The notes below the pieces were generated by a model, which was not told where the DNA came from, ran no database searches, and saw only the letters and a program-made list of their open reading frames with translations. A stretch of DNA of 64,000 nucleotides, from contig JAMPIQ010000003.1 in the NCBI GenBank assembly GCA_024699855.1, forward strand, positions 1,302,001-1,366,000, read 5' to 3'. The position numbers and the translations under genes are program-made. Each line of letters starts with the position of its first letter. Within the stretch, counting starts at the first letter, position 1. The DNA is from Aphelenchoides besseyi. Taxonomy: Eukaryota; Nematoda; Chromadorea; Rhabditida; Aphelenchoididae. Of this stretch, positions 1-10,873 are shown in pieces.

Positions 1-1
1 G

Positions 2-530
2 TCTTATGTTGCTCTCCCGACCGTTCAACAACCTCAACGCTCAAATGAACGATGTCGATTTTGGCCGAATTGTGATCGGGGTGAAGCCTGTGTTTTCCAT
101 CATCCAACAAAACCATGCGCCACATTTCCGAATTGTGTTTTTGGCGACAAATGTCTGTACATTCATCCGATTTGCAAGTTCAATACTCGTTGTACGCGTG
201 CGAATTGTCCGTTCACTCATGATCTGAAGGGAACAGCAACGTAAGTTGTGTCTCCGAGTTTTTATTCTTTTTCCAGTCAATTACTCCAAGCAATTCAACC
301 GGCAGTTCCATCAAAGACGTCGATTCCGTGCAGATACCAAGGAAAATGCACAGATCCAAATTGCGCATTCTTCCACCCACCCGTGAGTTTTCGTCTTTTG
401 ATTTAAAATCAGAAATGGGGTTTAGGATTGTCGTTATGGTATGTCTTGTACCAATCCTCGATGCACGTTCTCTCATAAACGTCCCGATTTGAAGAAGTTC
501 CAGTGGACTGCCACATCGACGAGCTCATAA
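2..530 (+). CDS. sut-2: SUT-2 / ZC3H14 (Nab2-type) CCCH zinc-finger protein, 3' end
   Basis: Partial at the left edge. Three exons (2-240, 277-382, 426-530) joined by 36- and 43-nt introns encode five tandem CCCH fingers. They begin CRFWPNCDRGEAC, CATFPNCVFGDKC, CKFNTRCTRANC, CRYQGKCTDPNC and CRYGMSCTNPRC, each followed by a histidine three residues on (spacings C-x5-C-x4/5-C-x3-H). This array and the surrounding residues match the C-terminal fingers of human ZC3H14 and worm SUT-2. These nuclear proteins bind poly(A) RNA and control tail length; loss of sut-2 suppresses tau toxicity in worms (family knowledge). Stop TAA at 528-530, with an AATAAA-like signal about 40 bp on. The N-terminal half lies outside the window. 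Family assignment is confident. Confidence 0.93.
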
Positions 531-1997
531 CTTTTCTTTTGTTTTACCGGTATAAACGTTGTCATTAATAAACTTTAACCTTTTTTGTATTGTTTTGATC
601 GGTTTAGTGCAATGCTGACATTCGGTTCATTGGAATGTCTTTAAGAACATCTATCTTTCGTAGCTCATCACTCTTCCACTCACTGGTTAGTTTTATTTAA
701 TGAACAGAAGTTGACTTCACAATGGTTTCAAGACTGTTGAGTGCACTTGGCATAATCGGACTGAAGGCTTTCTTTCTGTAGTCTACGTTCGATCATACGA
801 ACAATCAAAAAAACTTGTGGTTCTCTCAAACACCAACATTCTCAATTCCACTTTGAGACTCGAAGATCAACGGTTGTTTCCAACTACCAACCACGCTGCT
901 TCACAGCTCCGAATCCCCACGTCGCAGATCGACGTTCCGCCAAAAATTGACGCGGGGGCTTCAAGCAACCCGACTCAGTTTTATGCCACGGCGTGGCCGT
1001 ATTACAGGGTAAAAGTGCTATACCCAGACAGGCTGACGCGGCTAACTTCCGTCAGGAGGCTATCCTCAGCAAAGTGCAAGTGCAATGTTAGTGTTAGTAG
1101 GTTAGTGCGATGCACCCGACCGGATGCTGCCCGCTCACAAGCTGAACAACTTTCATAACGCTTGAGGCGCCTTCAAACGATATAAAAGCTGTCCAGGTAA
1201 TGAGCGGACAAGCGGCCGAGCCTTTTGCTTCAATTATCGTCTTTGACACACCAAAAAACCGATAGGTTGCAAAGCAGCTTCGACGGCACAAACTTCACGT
1301 TATTTCTAATGGTCTTGACTTCTGTGGTCATGCTCTTGATTTCGCAATGACCTCTAGTTTCAGTGAAACTGATAGGTTGCAAAGTGAGCTCGACGTTAAA
1401 AACTCCGTGTTATATTCAACGTTCTTGACTTTTGTGACCGCGCTCTTCATTACGCAATAGTCACTCGTTCAGTGGTGCCGATGGGTCGCGGGTCAGGTCA
1501 GAGAGTGACAACCGCACGATCTCTGACCGACCGTCTTTTCAACTGACCGCGCTGTCAGTTAGCGCTCTTTTTTTTGACTTTGATCACTGAAAGAAGAAAG
1601 TGTTTTTGTACTTTTCATTTGCTTTCGATTACTTATTTTTGAATTCGTTTGATTGAATATAAGACCAAATATCATGTCGACAATCGTTCGTTTTGGAACT
1701 CACAGCTGACAGACTTTACAAGCCCTTTACGATGTATAAAGAAATTGATCGAATTGCAAGTTTATTGATGTTAGACAATTGCTAAAGATAATTGGTTGAT
1801 TGAGTAAAGCTAATTGTGGACGATGATAATTTTACGAGTTTGCGTATTTTAGTGGAGTTTTAGTTATAAGGTGATCAAAAGCAGAATTTGTTGCGGAAAG
1901 TGCGTCAAGTTGAAGAGAAGTTTGTGCAGCTGTTCACGTTGAAACAGTTGAAATAGTGATGGAACGGACATTTTAATCATTTAGTCTGCAAAACTAT
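531..1997. other. Intergenic; diverged tandem duplication and hairpin
   Basis: No convincing exon. A 113-codon frame at 817-1158 has no homology I recognise and no splice context, so I treat it as chance. The segment holds a tandem pair of roughly 105-110 bp units (about 1257-1365 and 1366-1475), followed by an inverted repeat around 1496-1528. The 3' part (1560-1997) is A/T-rich and is presumably the promoter and leader of the acid phosphatase gene. Confidence 0.6.
1257..1475. repeat. Diverged tandem duplication, two ~108-bp units
   Basis: Both units contain GATAGGTTGCAAAG, then a CTCGACG/TTCGACG block, TCTTGACTT, the TGCTCTTGAT/CGCTCTTCAT block and TACGCAATAG/TTCGCAATGA, in the same order and spacing. 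By eye they are roughly 70-75% identical. No coding frame is shared. Most likely an old local duplication. Confidence 0.7.
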
Positions 1998-3399
1998 ATG
2001 CGTTCGTTTATCATCTTTTTGTTGTGCTTTTCTGTTGCAATTGCTGAACCGAAATTGAAATTCGTTCAAGCAATTTGGCGACATGGCGCCAGAGCTCCGG
2101 AATCACTTCCCTACCCAAATGATAAGAACGGAGAAGACAAGTGGCCACGTGGTTATAATCAATTGACGAATGTAAGAAACAGTCATCATCAAACAACAAT
2201 AATGTTTAGGAGGGTATGAGGCAATTAAAAGCACTTGGACAATTCTTCCGTCATCGTTATGCCGGTCATTTCTTAAATCAGACTTACAACGTCAAAGAAG
2301 TGAATCGAGGACAGCTATTGCTTGTAACTCTAACTTTCAGATCGCAGTTTTGTCATCGGACAAAGAACGAGCGCTGGTTTCTGCACAGTCGATGCTCTAC
2401 GGTCTCTTTCCTCCCGCATCACATGAACGTTTCGAAGAGCACTTGCCATGGCATCCAATTCCCGTTCACTCCAATGGTTATAGGGGCGAAGACCCGGTAA
2501 TTGAATTGCTCAATACAATCAACTGTCTATTTCAGTTACTCAAACCAACCAAATTCGCTTGACCACGCTTCGATGAAAAAGTCCAGAAAGTGAGAGAAAA
2601 GTTCTCAACTCAACTGTTTTCGAAGTACGCGGATTTCTTTGATTATCTCGAGAAAATGACCGGATATCAACAAATCGGATTGGACGAGTTGAAGAGGTTG
2701 AGTGAGATCGGAAAGGAAATCGAACAGTCGCTTCCACAACCCGATTGGATGCACAAGAAGTGGCCGAATTATCAGAACAAAACGACCGTCGAGTTGATCA
2801 CCGCTTTGGCATTGGAAGAGCGGTTGACACGTCTGAGCAAACGAGAGCTGTCGAGATTGAGAGGTGGCCTTTTGTTGGGCGATTGGTTGAAACGCGCTGA
2901 AAAAGTTGTAAAAGAAAAACAAAAGAAACCACGCAAAATGCTTCTCTACTCATCAGTTAGTTTCTCTTCTTTAGTTTCGATCACAGTTAAAGTTCTTCAG
3001 CACGATGGAACTCTTCAATCGTTTCTTCATGTTATGGGTGTTGCTGATGGAATTCAGATTCCGTATGCCGGTTGTGTGATCATGGAAATCTACGATGATC
3101 AAACAGTCAAAGTGAGCAAGCCTTTCATAACGATGAACACTTGGTTTTCAGCTGCTCTTCCGTCATGGTCACGAGTTGAGTTCGTTAAAAGTCAAAGGTT
3201 GTGGTGAGAAGTGCAAAGTTGAGAAGTTGATTACCGTGTTGAAAGATCAAGCGATTTTCTCTTTGAAAAAATTGCACAAGGTAAGCGAAAGGTCGGGAAT
3301 AAGCCAAAGTTTTATTTTCAGGAATGTGGTCGTGAGTTCTGTTCGAAGTCAAAATCGGTCAAAGTGACGAAACAGAAAAAGAAGTGGATTTTCTTTTAA
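1998..3399 (+). CDS. Histidine acid phosphatase (secreted), with an in-frame TGA
   Basis: Starts with a signal peptide (residues 1-16), then KFVQAIWRHGARAPE, the RHGxRxP phosphate-pocket motif of branch-2 histidine phosphatases. Exons at about 1998-2171, 2210-2299, 2341-2496, 2536-2955, 3001-3111, 3151-3280 and 3322-3399 keep frame. The C-terminal catalytic HD pair (YSSHDGTLQ) is formed across the 2956-3000 intron and is followed by IPYAGCVIMEIYD, as in worm intestinal acid phosphatases. These hydrolyse phosphomonoesters in the gut lumen or lysosome. Oddity: LLKPTKFA is followed by TGA (2560-2562) and then PRFDEKVQ, in the same frame and without an intron; the family has CPRxD here, so the stop sits on a conserved cysteine codon. 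This may be a recent null allele, a sequencing error or recoding. Apart from the stop the gene looks intact. Confidence 0.88.
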
Positions 3400-3855
3400 G
3401 CTTACGAGTTGAGATAAACATATTGGTTGTTAAATGAGTTTATTTGAAGTATTCAACCAAGAGCATTAGATGAAACTATTGCTTTCGAGTTTGGGGAAAG
3501 ATTGGGAATTTTTTTTGATTTCATTTCGATATTTAAGCTCATTTCCAGAGTTGACAGGCAGTCACATTAAAGTCGACGATCAATGACCTTGCACTCGCTT
3601 ATCTGCAGACTTTTTTTGTATTCTAAATCGATTATTCATCCGAACAGTTGGACTTGTTTTGTCGGTTCTACGAACGCGGCCAAAGAATGCGAATTGACAG
3701 CAACGTTCTTTTCGGCGAGTCACCACAAAATGATTCGAAAAAGTAGTCTCGTTGAGAAAAGTTTACTGTCGGCTAAAAAACAATCAGTCATCTTATTTAT
3801 TCTCTCCTGTTTCGTTCATTTCTAGTAATTCCCGATGTAACATCGATCATTCAAA
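3400..3855. other. Intergenic, nothing recognised
   Basis: 3'UTR of the phosphatase gene and upstream region of the next gene. The 80-codon frame at 3583-3825 has no signal peptide, splice support or homology I recognise. Confidence 0.5.
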
Positions 3856-4380
3856 ATGAACTCAACAGTTTCATTCTTTATGTTTTTCGTTGTCGTCATT
3901 AGGACCACAGAATCACTTGTCATTTCGACTTCTGAATGCAATGAATACGCCAAGCATTTGTTTATCGATCAGCTTACCTTCGGCGATTACCAAAATTCTT
4001 TCTATAAAACTGGTGGTGGTAGCCCGTGGTATATTTTCACCTTTTCAATGCCACCGGTCGTGTACGAGAACATAATGAGGATATTGAAGTACCAACGTCG
4101 CGGCATTACTTATGGAATTCCTTGCGATAAAGCGTCTCTCGACTCGTATCCCAACTTGACTTTTGCGATCGATGGTGTAAACTTCAATTTCACAATCTCA
4201 GATTACATCTATAAGGTAAGATATCCTTAAAGTTTTCATTAGAATCATTCTTAGAGTACACAACAAAATGGACTTTGCGTAGCGCTTATCGATGTTATAC
4301 ACGATGACGACAATGTTGATTACAGGATTCCAAACTTTTATCTTGAGCAAATTTGTAAGGTGTTCAATAAAACAACTTAG
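3856..4380 (+). CDS. Secreted aspartic-protease-like remnant (C-terminal lobe only)
   Basis: Two exons (3856-4215 and 4255-4380, intron 39 nt) give about 161 residues. A signal peptide (residues 1-20) is followed by a segment that resembles the C-terminal lobe of pepsin-like A1 proteases: YGIPCDKAS..SYPNLTFAIDGV, matching the family pattern C..sxxlPxitFxixG, then NFTISDYIYK and QNGLCVALIDV, matching the YxxxxxxCxxgi block. Neither catalytic DTG/DSG nor the flap is present, so it cannot be an active protease of the normal kind. It is either a degenerate paralogue that kept its leader or a fast-evolving secreted protein. The aspartic-protease link is by motif only and needs a profile search. 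Confidence 0.6.
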
Positions 4381-4636
4381 TAGTAAACACAAGTTGTCGC
4401 TAATTGAAAAGCTTTATTGTTCAAACAACAATCAAAGAACTGGATAGTTCCAGTTACTTACGAATACGAAGACAAAACGATTGTTAAAGAGTTAACGACG
4501 AAAGTATTTATTTTGAAATCAAAAGGGTAGCAACACAAAAATGAACGTTGAATTGAGAACGAAAAACTCGACACAAAGCAAACCAACCAAACTCATCGAC
4601 TTGGCACTCGCCGAACCTAAACGAACCGTCTAACTG

Positions 4637-5417
4637 CTAAGAATCCCATTTCTTACCCGCAGCCTTTGGAGTAGTGGTCTCCTCAATGGCAGAAATAACA
4701 ATCTCTTTGTACTCTTTGATCATGCCCTTACTGTTTTTTCCGTGGACCGACAAACGTTTGTCATTGCTTCAACTTTTTCATAACTTACGAAAACATACAA
4801 CCGATCCTTTTTGGGCTTTTCGAGCACAATTTTCGTAGTGAACCAGCCATTTCCCAAGTCTTTTCGAACGGCGTTGTTGCACATGTTTATACCACGTTCA
4901 CGCTTATTGTTGCTCTTCAACTTTCCATCCACATTGGAAACTTTAAGCTCGAATTTGTAACTTGCACCTCCATTAACACTTGATCTAATACCTGTAAAAG
5001 AATGTAGACTTCGTTATTTAAAAGGCGAGATACCCAGGAAGTCCCAATTCATCGCCATTTGTCAATTTTTCGTCCACAACCTTCACACTGCAATTGTTGC
5101 CAATAAAGAGCTTGCGTCTGAATAAAAAGAATGAATTAACGACTTTGTTCACCACTTACTCTGTATCATCTCGTCGACTGGGACGATATTCTATGAACAG
5201 AATCTTGCTGCTGTGCCATTGAACGTTCAACTCGACGTCGGATGAATACTGTAAAATCATGCTGAAGAGTTAAAGTAAATTTGATAGTAACTTACAATCC
5301 GGCTGGTTGAGGGCCACCAATATCACGAATACATGAATCTTCATTGATTGCGAGAGCACAAGCGATCATTTGAAGAACAAGCAACGTTAAAAGCAAAAGA
5401 TGAACCATTTTGTCCAT
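4637..5417 (-). CDS. Small secreted nematode protein of unknown function, frameshifted near its end
   Basis: The start at 5417 (or 5408) gives a signal peptide MVHLLLLTLLVLQMIACALA. Four exons can be joined in phase (introns of 34-45 nt), with the cysteine- and charge-rich middle VQWHSSKILFIEYRPS, FIGNNCSVKVV and SNVDGKLKSNNKRE. In the last exon the frame reaches TGA at 4720, but the +1 frame from the A6/T6 run at 4734-4739 continues as SKGMIKEYKEIVISAIEE and ends at TAG 4637-4639, which looks like real coding sequence. So a one-base slip in a homopolymer is likely. No family recognised. The signal peptide and several cysteines suggest an extracellular role. Confidence 0.6.
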
Positions 5418-6161
5418 CGACTGGGAAAGCAGAACAATCGTCGACAATTCAAAAACCAAGAAACAAACTAAATGAGCAATCTTTTCATTTTGATCCAACG
5501 TCAATTTGCATATTTCAGCTTCAATGCCAATTAAATCATAATGTTCTAGAGTTGTCTTCTTTCAACAACCTCTAAAATGATTGCAATTGCATACATTCTT
5601 TCTAGCATCCACCCTCTGCCCACTCAGTTCTTGAGAGTATTTTGATTGAAGATAATAAGATCAAACTTTTATACTCGAATGACCGTAACTTAGTATTACC
5701 AGCAATTAATATCAGAGTCGCTCTGCTATTTCGATTCAGTAAAAGTACCACAAATTGTTCTAATCACAATCTGATGTTCAACTTCACGGTTTCAATAAAA
5801 AAGTTTATTTAACACAAAGTCGATTACAAAAGGAAGTTTCGATCATATGCCAAATCACAACAATCGCCGTCAACGCACAGCCAAAATCTTCGTTGTTCCA
5901 ATGGTACACAAACTCGAGAATACACTCCGGTCCTCTTACCTTTGTTTATTTATAAATTGAACTTCTCTTTACGAATCCAAGTTTTTTCTTAGCATTGAGC
6001 TAACACAAAATAACACGAACACACGAAAACAAAATCAACGGTACACATAAATAATAGTGGGCTGCGCGTTACAAATAAAAGAAATGAACCTCGTAGTTTA
6101 ATGTTTGAATTGTGGCACAGAGATCGAAATGAAATGCAAGTGATATGATTGAAATGACTAT
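5418..6161. other. Intergenic, nothing recognised
   Basis: Upstream of the minus-strand secreted gene and downstream of pcf-11. Contains A/T-rich runs and two TTTATT/AATAAA-like sites (around 5790-5810 and 5945-5955) that could end minus-strand transcripts. No exon-like frame seen. Confidence 0.5.
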
Positions 6162-9100
6162 TCAAGACTCAATTGAAAGGCTCTCTGTTCCAACGGTTTC
6201 ATCAAAAGTTGCATCCGCTTGACAGGTTCGATGATATGGCTAAACAGTTCGAATAAAGATAAGCTCCAATCCGCAAACCGACCTTTCCATTCATTATCAC
6301 CGAGTTCTCCAGACGCCATTCATCAGCATCCGCGTCGAAATATTCTCGGAAGTCTTCGCGACAAACTTCACAGATTCGAAGATCTGTTTCACTCGACATC
6401 GCGTCCTCACCTTGAACCTTCGTCTCTTCGTCCAATGAGATCTCGGTAGTTGGTTCTTTGGTTGCTGTTTGATTGACCACATCGACATAAGAAAAGTCGA
6501 TCCATTCCTTTAACTCAAAAGTAAGAAACTGGAATGACTACGAACTCACATCTTCGCTTAAATAGGGTCCACGTTCTTGAACCGGTTGATTGCCGATTTC
6601 TCGTTGAACGTGCTCATCGACATGTCGTTTGTATTGAACAGAATCACGATCAAAGATTTGAACCCCACAATCCGGACAAACAGATCGCGGTTCTAACAGA
6701 GAGCGAATGACCGATTCGTACCAGCTAAAACAAACTACTGATAACAACAGAAGAGTACTTACATGTGCAAATCGGAAGGATTGAATGAAGAAAGCGCAGA
6801 ACCGGGTGCTTCTCGATCGGCTCCACCCAAAATCGCTGCACTCGCAATAATCGGTGGAGTTACTTCTCGATTGATGGGTTTCTTTCCTGTCACTTGAGAT
6901 GAACGTAACGCGGCACCCAAATTGTCCAGAACTCCCGTACGTTGCAATTTGGCCAACAAATCTCCGAGTTTGTCTAAACCCGAAAATAAGGAGAACACAC
7001 AAACTATAACTAACCTTTCTCTTCTTCCACACGTTTTGGCGGTTCGATTGGTGGATTGACGTTCATTCGTGCTGCTTGAAGATGACGGGCCAATTCATAA
7101 CAAGGATCTTGTTCGATTTTGACTTCTGGCGGCGGTCCACCCAAACGAATTTCGTGGCGTTTACCGTTGATTGTGGCAACGATTGGTGGTCCCGATCCAA
7201 AAGCTCCACGAAACGGAAAATCTCCCATGTAAAGTTCGCGAGACGGAGCACCAAAACGAATGTAATGCATTTGACCATCGATTTCGATGGGTTTAGTTTC
7301 GTTGAAAGCCAACCGATGAGCAACACCGTCGACGATCACATCTCTCGGATGACCGCTGAAGAAGACTCGATGTGGAACTCCGTTTCGTTCAATGACCGCA
7401 ATATCGTTGATGAACAGAACCTAAAAAAGAAGTTTAACAAGATCTCTCAATAGTTCGCTTACCTCGTATGCTTTTCCGTCGACAAAAATACGATTGTTGC
7501 CCATGGCATTTGGGAGTCGAGGCGCATCGTTTCGAATCTGTGGAAGTGGAGTGCCGTAACGTGGAATTGGAAACGTAGACGGCGGATTGATCACCGGTGG
7601 TTGAAAGGGCGGATAAGCCGGGGGAAGTGCTGGCTGTTGGATAGCTGGTTGAGGAGGAACATCAAAAGCGTGAGATCCAAGAGCAGCAGTCGGATGAATA
7701 ACCGGACCAGGAGAGTTTCGATGTGGAACTAAAAGACCAATTGAATTCAGAAGAATCGCCGTTAACTTACTTGGTCGATTTGCAGTCCACGATACTCCGT
7801 CTGTGGAACATTGAGAATCAGTTCGACGACGTTTTTCGGCTGGAGCGGGAGCTCGACGTGGAATTTTTCTCTTGGTTTTTGAATTGTCAATTGTTAACAA
7901 AGGTGTCAGTTTAGGAGCATTAGGCGTCTCAACGGTCTCATCCAGCAAACGCCCAAGATCCGCTGCTGTAGTCCCGGCTTGAGCTTTTGATGGAACCGAT
8001 GGTTTCTTGGTTTTCTTCGGAATTTTGAAAGTTTTCACCAAACTTTTCGATGGGCCGTTGATCGGTAGTTTCCCGTTTTTCACTTCTTTTGGTTTCGTTT
8101 TTGGAGCTTCGACTTTAGGTTCACTTGTGTCCATCGGTTCATCTCGGACTCCTGTCGGCTTACGAGGATCAGTTGCACGACGAGGATCAACAACTGGCGG
8201 CCTGAATTCTGTTTTCTTGACTGCTGGAGCTGCAGGAGTAGTTTTCTGAAAGATAAAAATAGAAAGGAACGAAAAAGCAAACAAACTTTTTGATTTGGAG
8301 CTGAAATCTTCTGGAGCGCTGCACTGATTGTGATTGGAGGTTTCGGAGTTTGAACGGTGGGTTGCGCATCGGAATCCGTTGACTCGGAAGATGAATTGGC
8401 TTTTGGTTTGAAGTTCGGATTCACGTAGATCTTTCCGCTATTCGCCAAAACTCCATTGGTTGTTGATGGCAACTTCGACGGAGTGGTTTCTTTTGTTTGG
8501 GGAGATGGATCAACTGCTGAAGCCGCTGGACGAGTTGAAGCAGTTGATGTCGTGATTGTGGTTGAAGTCGAAGTATTCGAAGTGGTCACACCGTTCGTTT
8601 GTGGAGTTGAAGTGATTGGTGGGACGGTGCGAGAGAAGGAAATTGGCCATTTGACATCAATCTGATGAATCTCCAAGTCCAAAGAGTACAACTGACCGCG
8701 TGGAAAAATATCCGTCCACGTGCTTCGCAGTTTGAACAGCGAAGCACGAGTCCTCTCGTCGCTCTGCAAATTAATAATAAAAGAGGTGAAGTTTATTCGG
8801 AGAGAAAATGAACAAGAAGAATAGGAGGGCAATTCAATCAGCTCTTCAGTTCTCAATCAAAGAATATGAACTGGTTCCTCAGCATCGGCTTCTTCTAATC
8901 AACTCAATTGGTTATTGATTCTATTCAATCAGACACCTCATTTTGTTTCTTATTTTGATTTCCGAGTATACACTCAATTGGACTCTCAATTCTTCTTCCC
9001 GACTTCAAACAAATCTTCGGGACTTCTCACACTTTCGGTTTTGTTTCTTAACTCAAGCTCATCAAAGTGAAGAACTGCGAATGAAAATGGAGTGATCAAA

Positions 9101-9518
9101 GATTTTCATTTCTCTTTTAAAAATACTCGTGTTTACCCGTTGAAATACATGGACGAAAATCTCCACCAAGCACTCGGCAAAATGCTCAACGTAGTCGCCG
9201 GTCTCACGCAAATTCTTTACAATCGAATCGACCAGGTACAAGCGAAAGAGCTTCTGATTGTTCGGGACCTAAAAGCATAAATTCGAATAAAAACTCGAAT
9301 GAGAAACGAACCTCAAGAATCGACTGTTTGATCACGTTGACGATTCCTTCTGAGTGCTTGGCGTAGTCTTCGGCTAACATTGTCAGAATGTTGATCTTCT
9401 GTTTGTTGTTGGAATCCAAAGTCGAAAGCGTTTTCCTGCAAATTCGAAACGTAAAACGAAGAGAAAACAGCGAAACTCACTGGTAGTCGCGACATGCCTT
9501 TTCGAGGGCTGTAGTCAT
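6162..9518 (-). CDS. pcf-11: PCF11 homologue, pre-mRNA cleavage complex II subunit
   Basis: The ATG at 9516-9518 follows TTTGTCGTTTCAG, a likely spliced-leader acceptor. The N-terminal CID is complete: DYQKTLSTL, INILTMLAEDYAKH, LFRLYLVDSIVKNLRE, and (after a 373-nt intron, 8764-9136) RTRASLFKLRSTWTDIFPRG followed by DVKWPISF. The CID binds Ser2-phosphorylated RNA polymerase II CTD. A low-complexity S/T/P- and K-rich middle follows (about 8650-7500), then the repeated FGAP/RLGGPP segment (7330-7100), a zinc finger CPDCGVQIFDRDSVQYKRHVDEH and a last zinc-binding block CEVCREDFREYFDADADEW. The C-terminus requires splicing out 44 nt (about 6224-6267) to give GKPYHRTCQAD, as in the human protein. 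The protein couples cleavage/polyadenylation with transcription termination in the nucleus. Complete, with no defect seen. Confidence 0.95.
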
Positions 9519-10396
9519 CTGAAACGACAAAATGAAGGACCTTGTATACAAAAATCAATCGATAGATCGAAGCGGAGTCCGTTAACAAAACGCGTGAATG
9601 TTCAGAGGAAACAAACACGAGGAGCGAAAACCGACCAGCGCCGCGTCTCCAACCGAAAAAATTTTCCCGAAAGCACCACGACGCCGCTGCGGAGAAACCA
9701 GTGCGTCCTTTTCGCTTTTGTGCGTCCGCCGCAGCGAGGCGGCAAAGTGAATGACACTCTTTGATGCGTGTGAGTGTCCTTATCTGAACATTGAAATCCG
9801 TGGACGGTGATAAGAGGCGGGTAATGAATTCCAGTCACGGAAACCCCCAACAATAGAATGACTATTGGTTTGCATTTGATCCAAAACCTCTTTTTGAAAA
9901 CGACTGGCTACAAGCTGCCGATGTAAAAAACAGCCGTTAACCGATAAGAACAAGACAAAGGATTATAAATGACCTGAAAACTTTCCTCGCCACTTCAAAG
10001 TTGATTGGAAACAACGGAAAAACTAAATAGACTTGATATCTCGTTTGCAAATTACCAGAAGATCTTTACGGCTTGTATCGTTGATTGTTGTTGTACTTGT
10101 CGGCATTTTTGTTTTCATTAGTCAGAAAGATCGTAAAATGATTCACGTGAAAACATCGGTTTGATGATGTTAACTTCGATTACGAACTTAAATGACGCAA
10201 CCGTACAATCGAGTTAATAATCTGAAGTTTATTTGCTGTCAACAACTCGGTAGGATTAACATTGATCGAATAAAACTATGAGCAACAGAGGACAGAACAG
10301 ATCAACGAACAAAACTGCATAGACATCGATGGAGTACATAAACAAGCTATTGGCAATCATTGAACAGCATTCAATCTGGTTCCATCAGTGGTCATA
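9519..10396. other. Intergenic between pcf-11 and a small secreted gene
   Basis: Divergent promoter region. GC-richer near 9620-9770. The frames present (for example 9602-9853 on minus) have no splice logic or homology. Nothing else recognised. Confidence 0.5.
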
Positions 10397-10665
10397 ATGT
10401 CACGTTCTCTATTCATCTTCTTCATCTCGACTCTCTTTATGGTAAGATGTTCTGTTAAAATATAAATTTATTTCTTCAGCTTCTGCTCCAAATCCAAGCT
10501 CGTCCAACTGAGAGATACAGATCGACGACTCCACGATTGTCGGCTTCGGATTCTGCCGACGATATTATTCTTTTTCCCGGTCCAATTGAACCTGTGGACA
10601 TCCAGAGTCCCCGTTTTTGGGATTGGTTGTTCGGATCAAAGGTCGACGAAGACCAATTGAAATAG
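10397..10665 (+). CDS. Short secreted peptide precursor, unknown
   Basis: Two exons (10397-10441, 10480-10665; intron 38 nt) give 76-77 residues. The protein begins with a strong signal peptide of about 23 residues (hydrophobic run FIFFISTLFMLLLQIQA), interrupted by the intron. The mature part is about 54 residues, has no cysteine, and contains basic RYRSTTPR, acidic DSADD and a C-terminal FWDWLFGSKVDEDQ. It could be a secreted peptide or a neuropeptide-like precursor, but there is no clear dibasic-amide processing site. No family recognised. An AATAAA site (10695-10700) lies about 30 bp after the stop. Confidence 0.6.
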
Positions 10666-10873
10666 ACTTTGACTTTTGTGCGAATTTAGATGTAAATAAA
10701 TCTATTAGATCACATGATGAAAGAAAGACGTGAAGTCTACGGCTTTTTGTTGTGAAGCAGCTGAGCAAACTCCGTACACTCTCTACGTTGCTAATTCCAT
10801 ATAGAGTGTTGAATTTGAGATATTGGAAGACAAAAACACCGAACGACCAAACCATTCGAATGATTTGAAACCA

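Noticed and set aside
817..1158. 113-codon open frame upstream of the acid phosphatase
   Set aside because: Composition looks random and no family motif is seen.
2560..2562. Selenocysteine recoding of the acid phosphatase TGA as the preferred reading
   Set aside because: No SECIS element recognised and nematodes are believed to have one selenoprotein; kept only as a remote option.
9602..9853. Possible upstream exon of pcf-11
   Set aside because: The TTTCAG directly before the pcf-11 ATG and complete CID make a further coding exon unnecessary.
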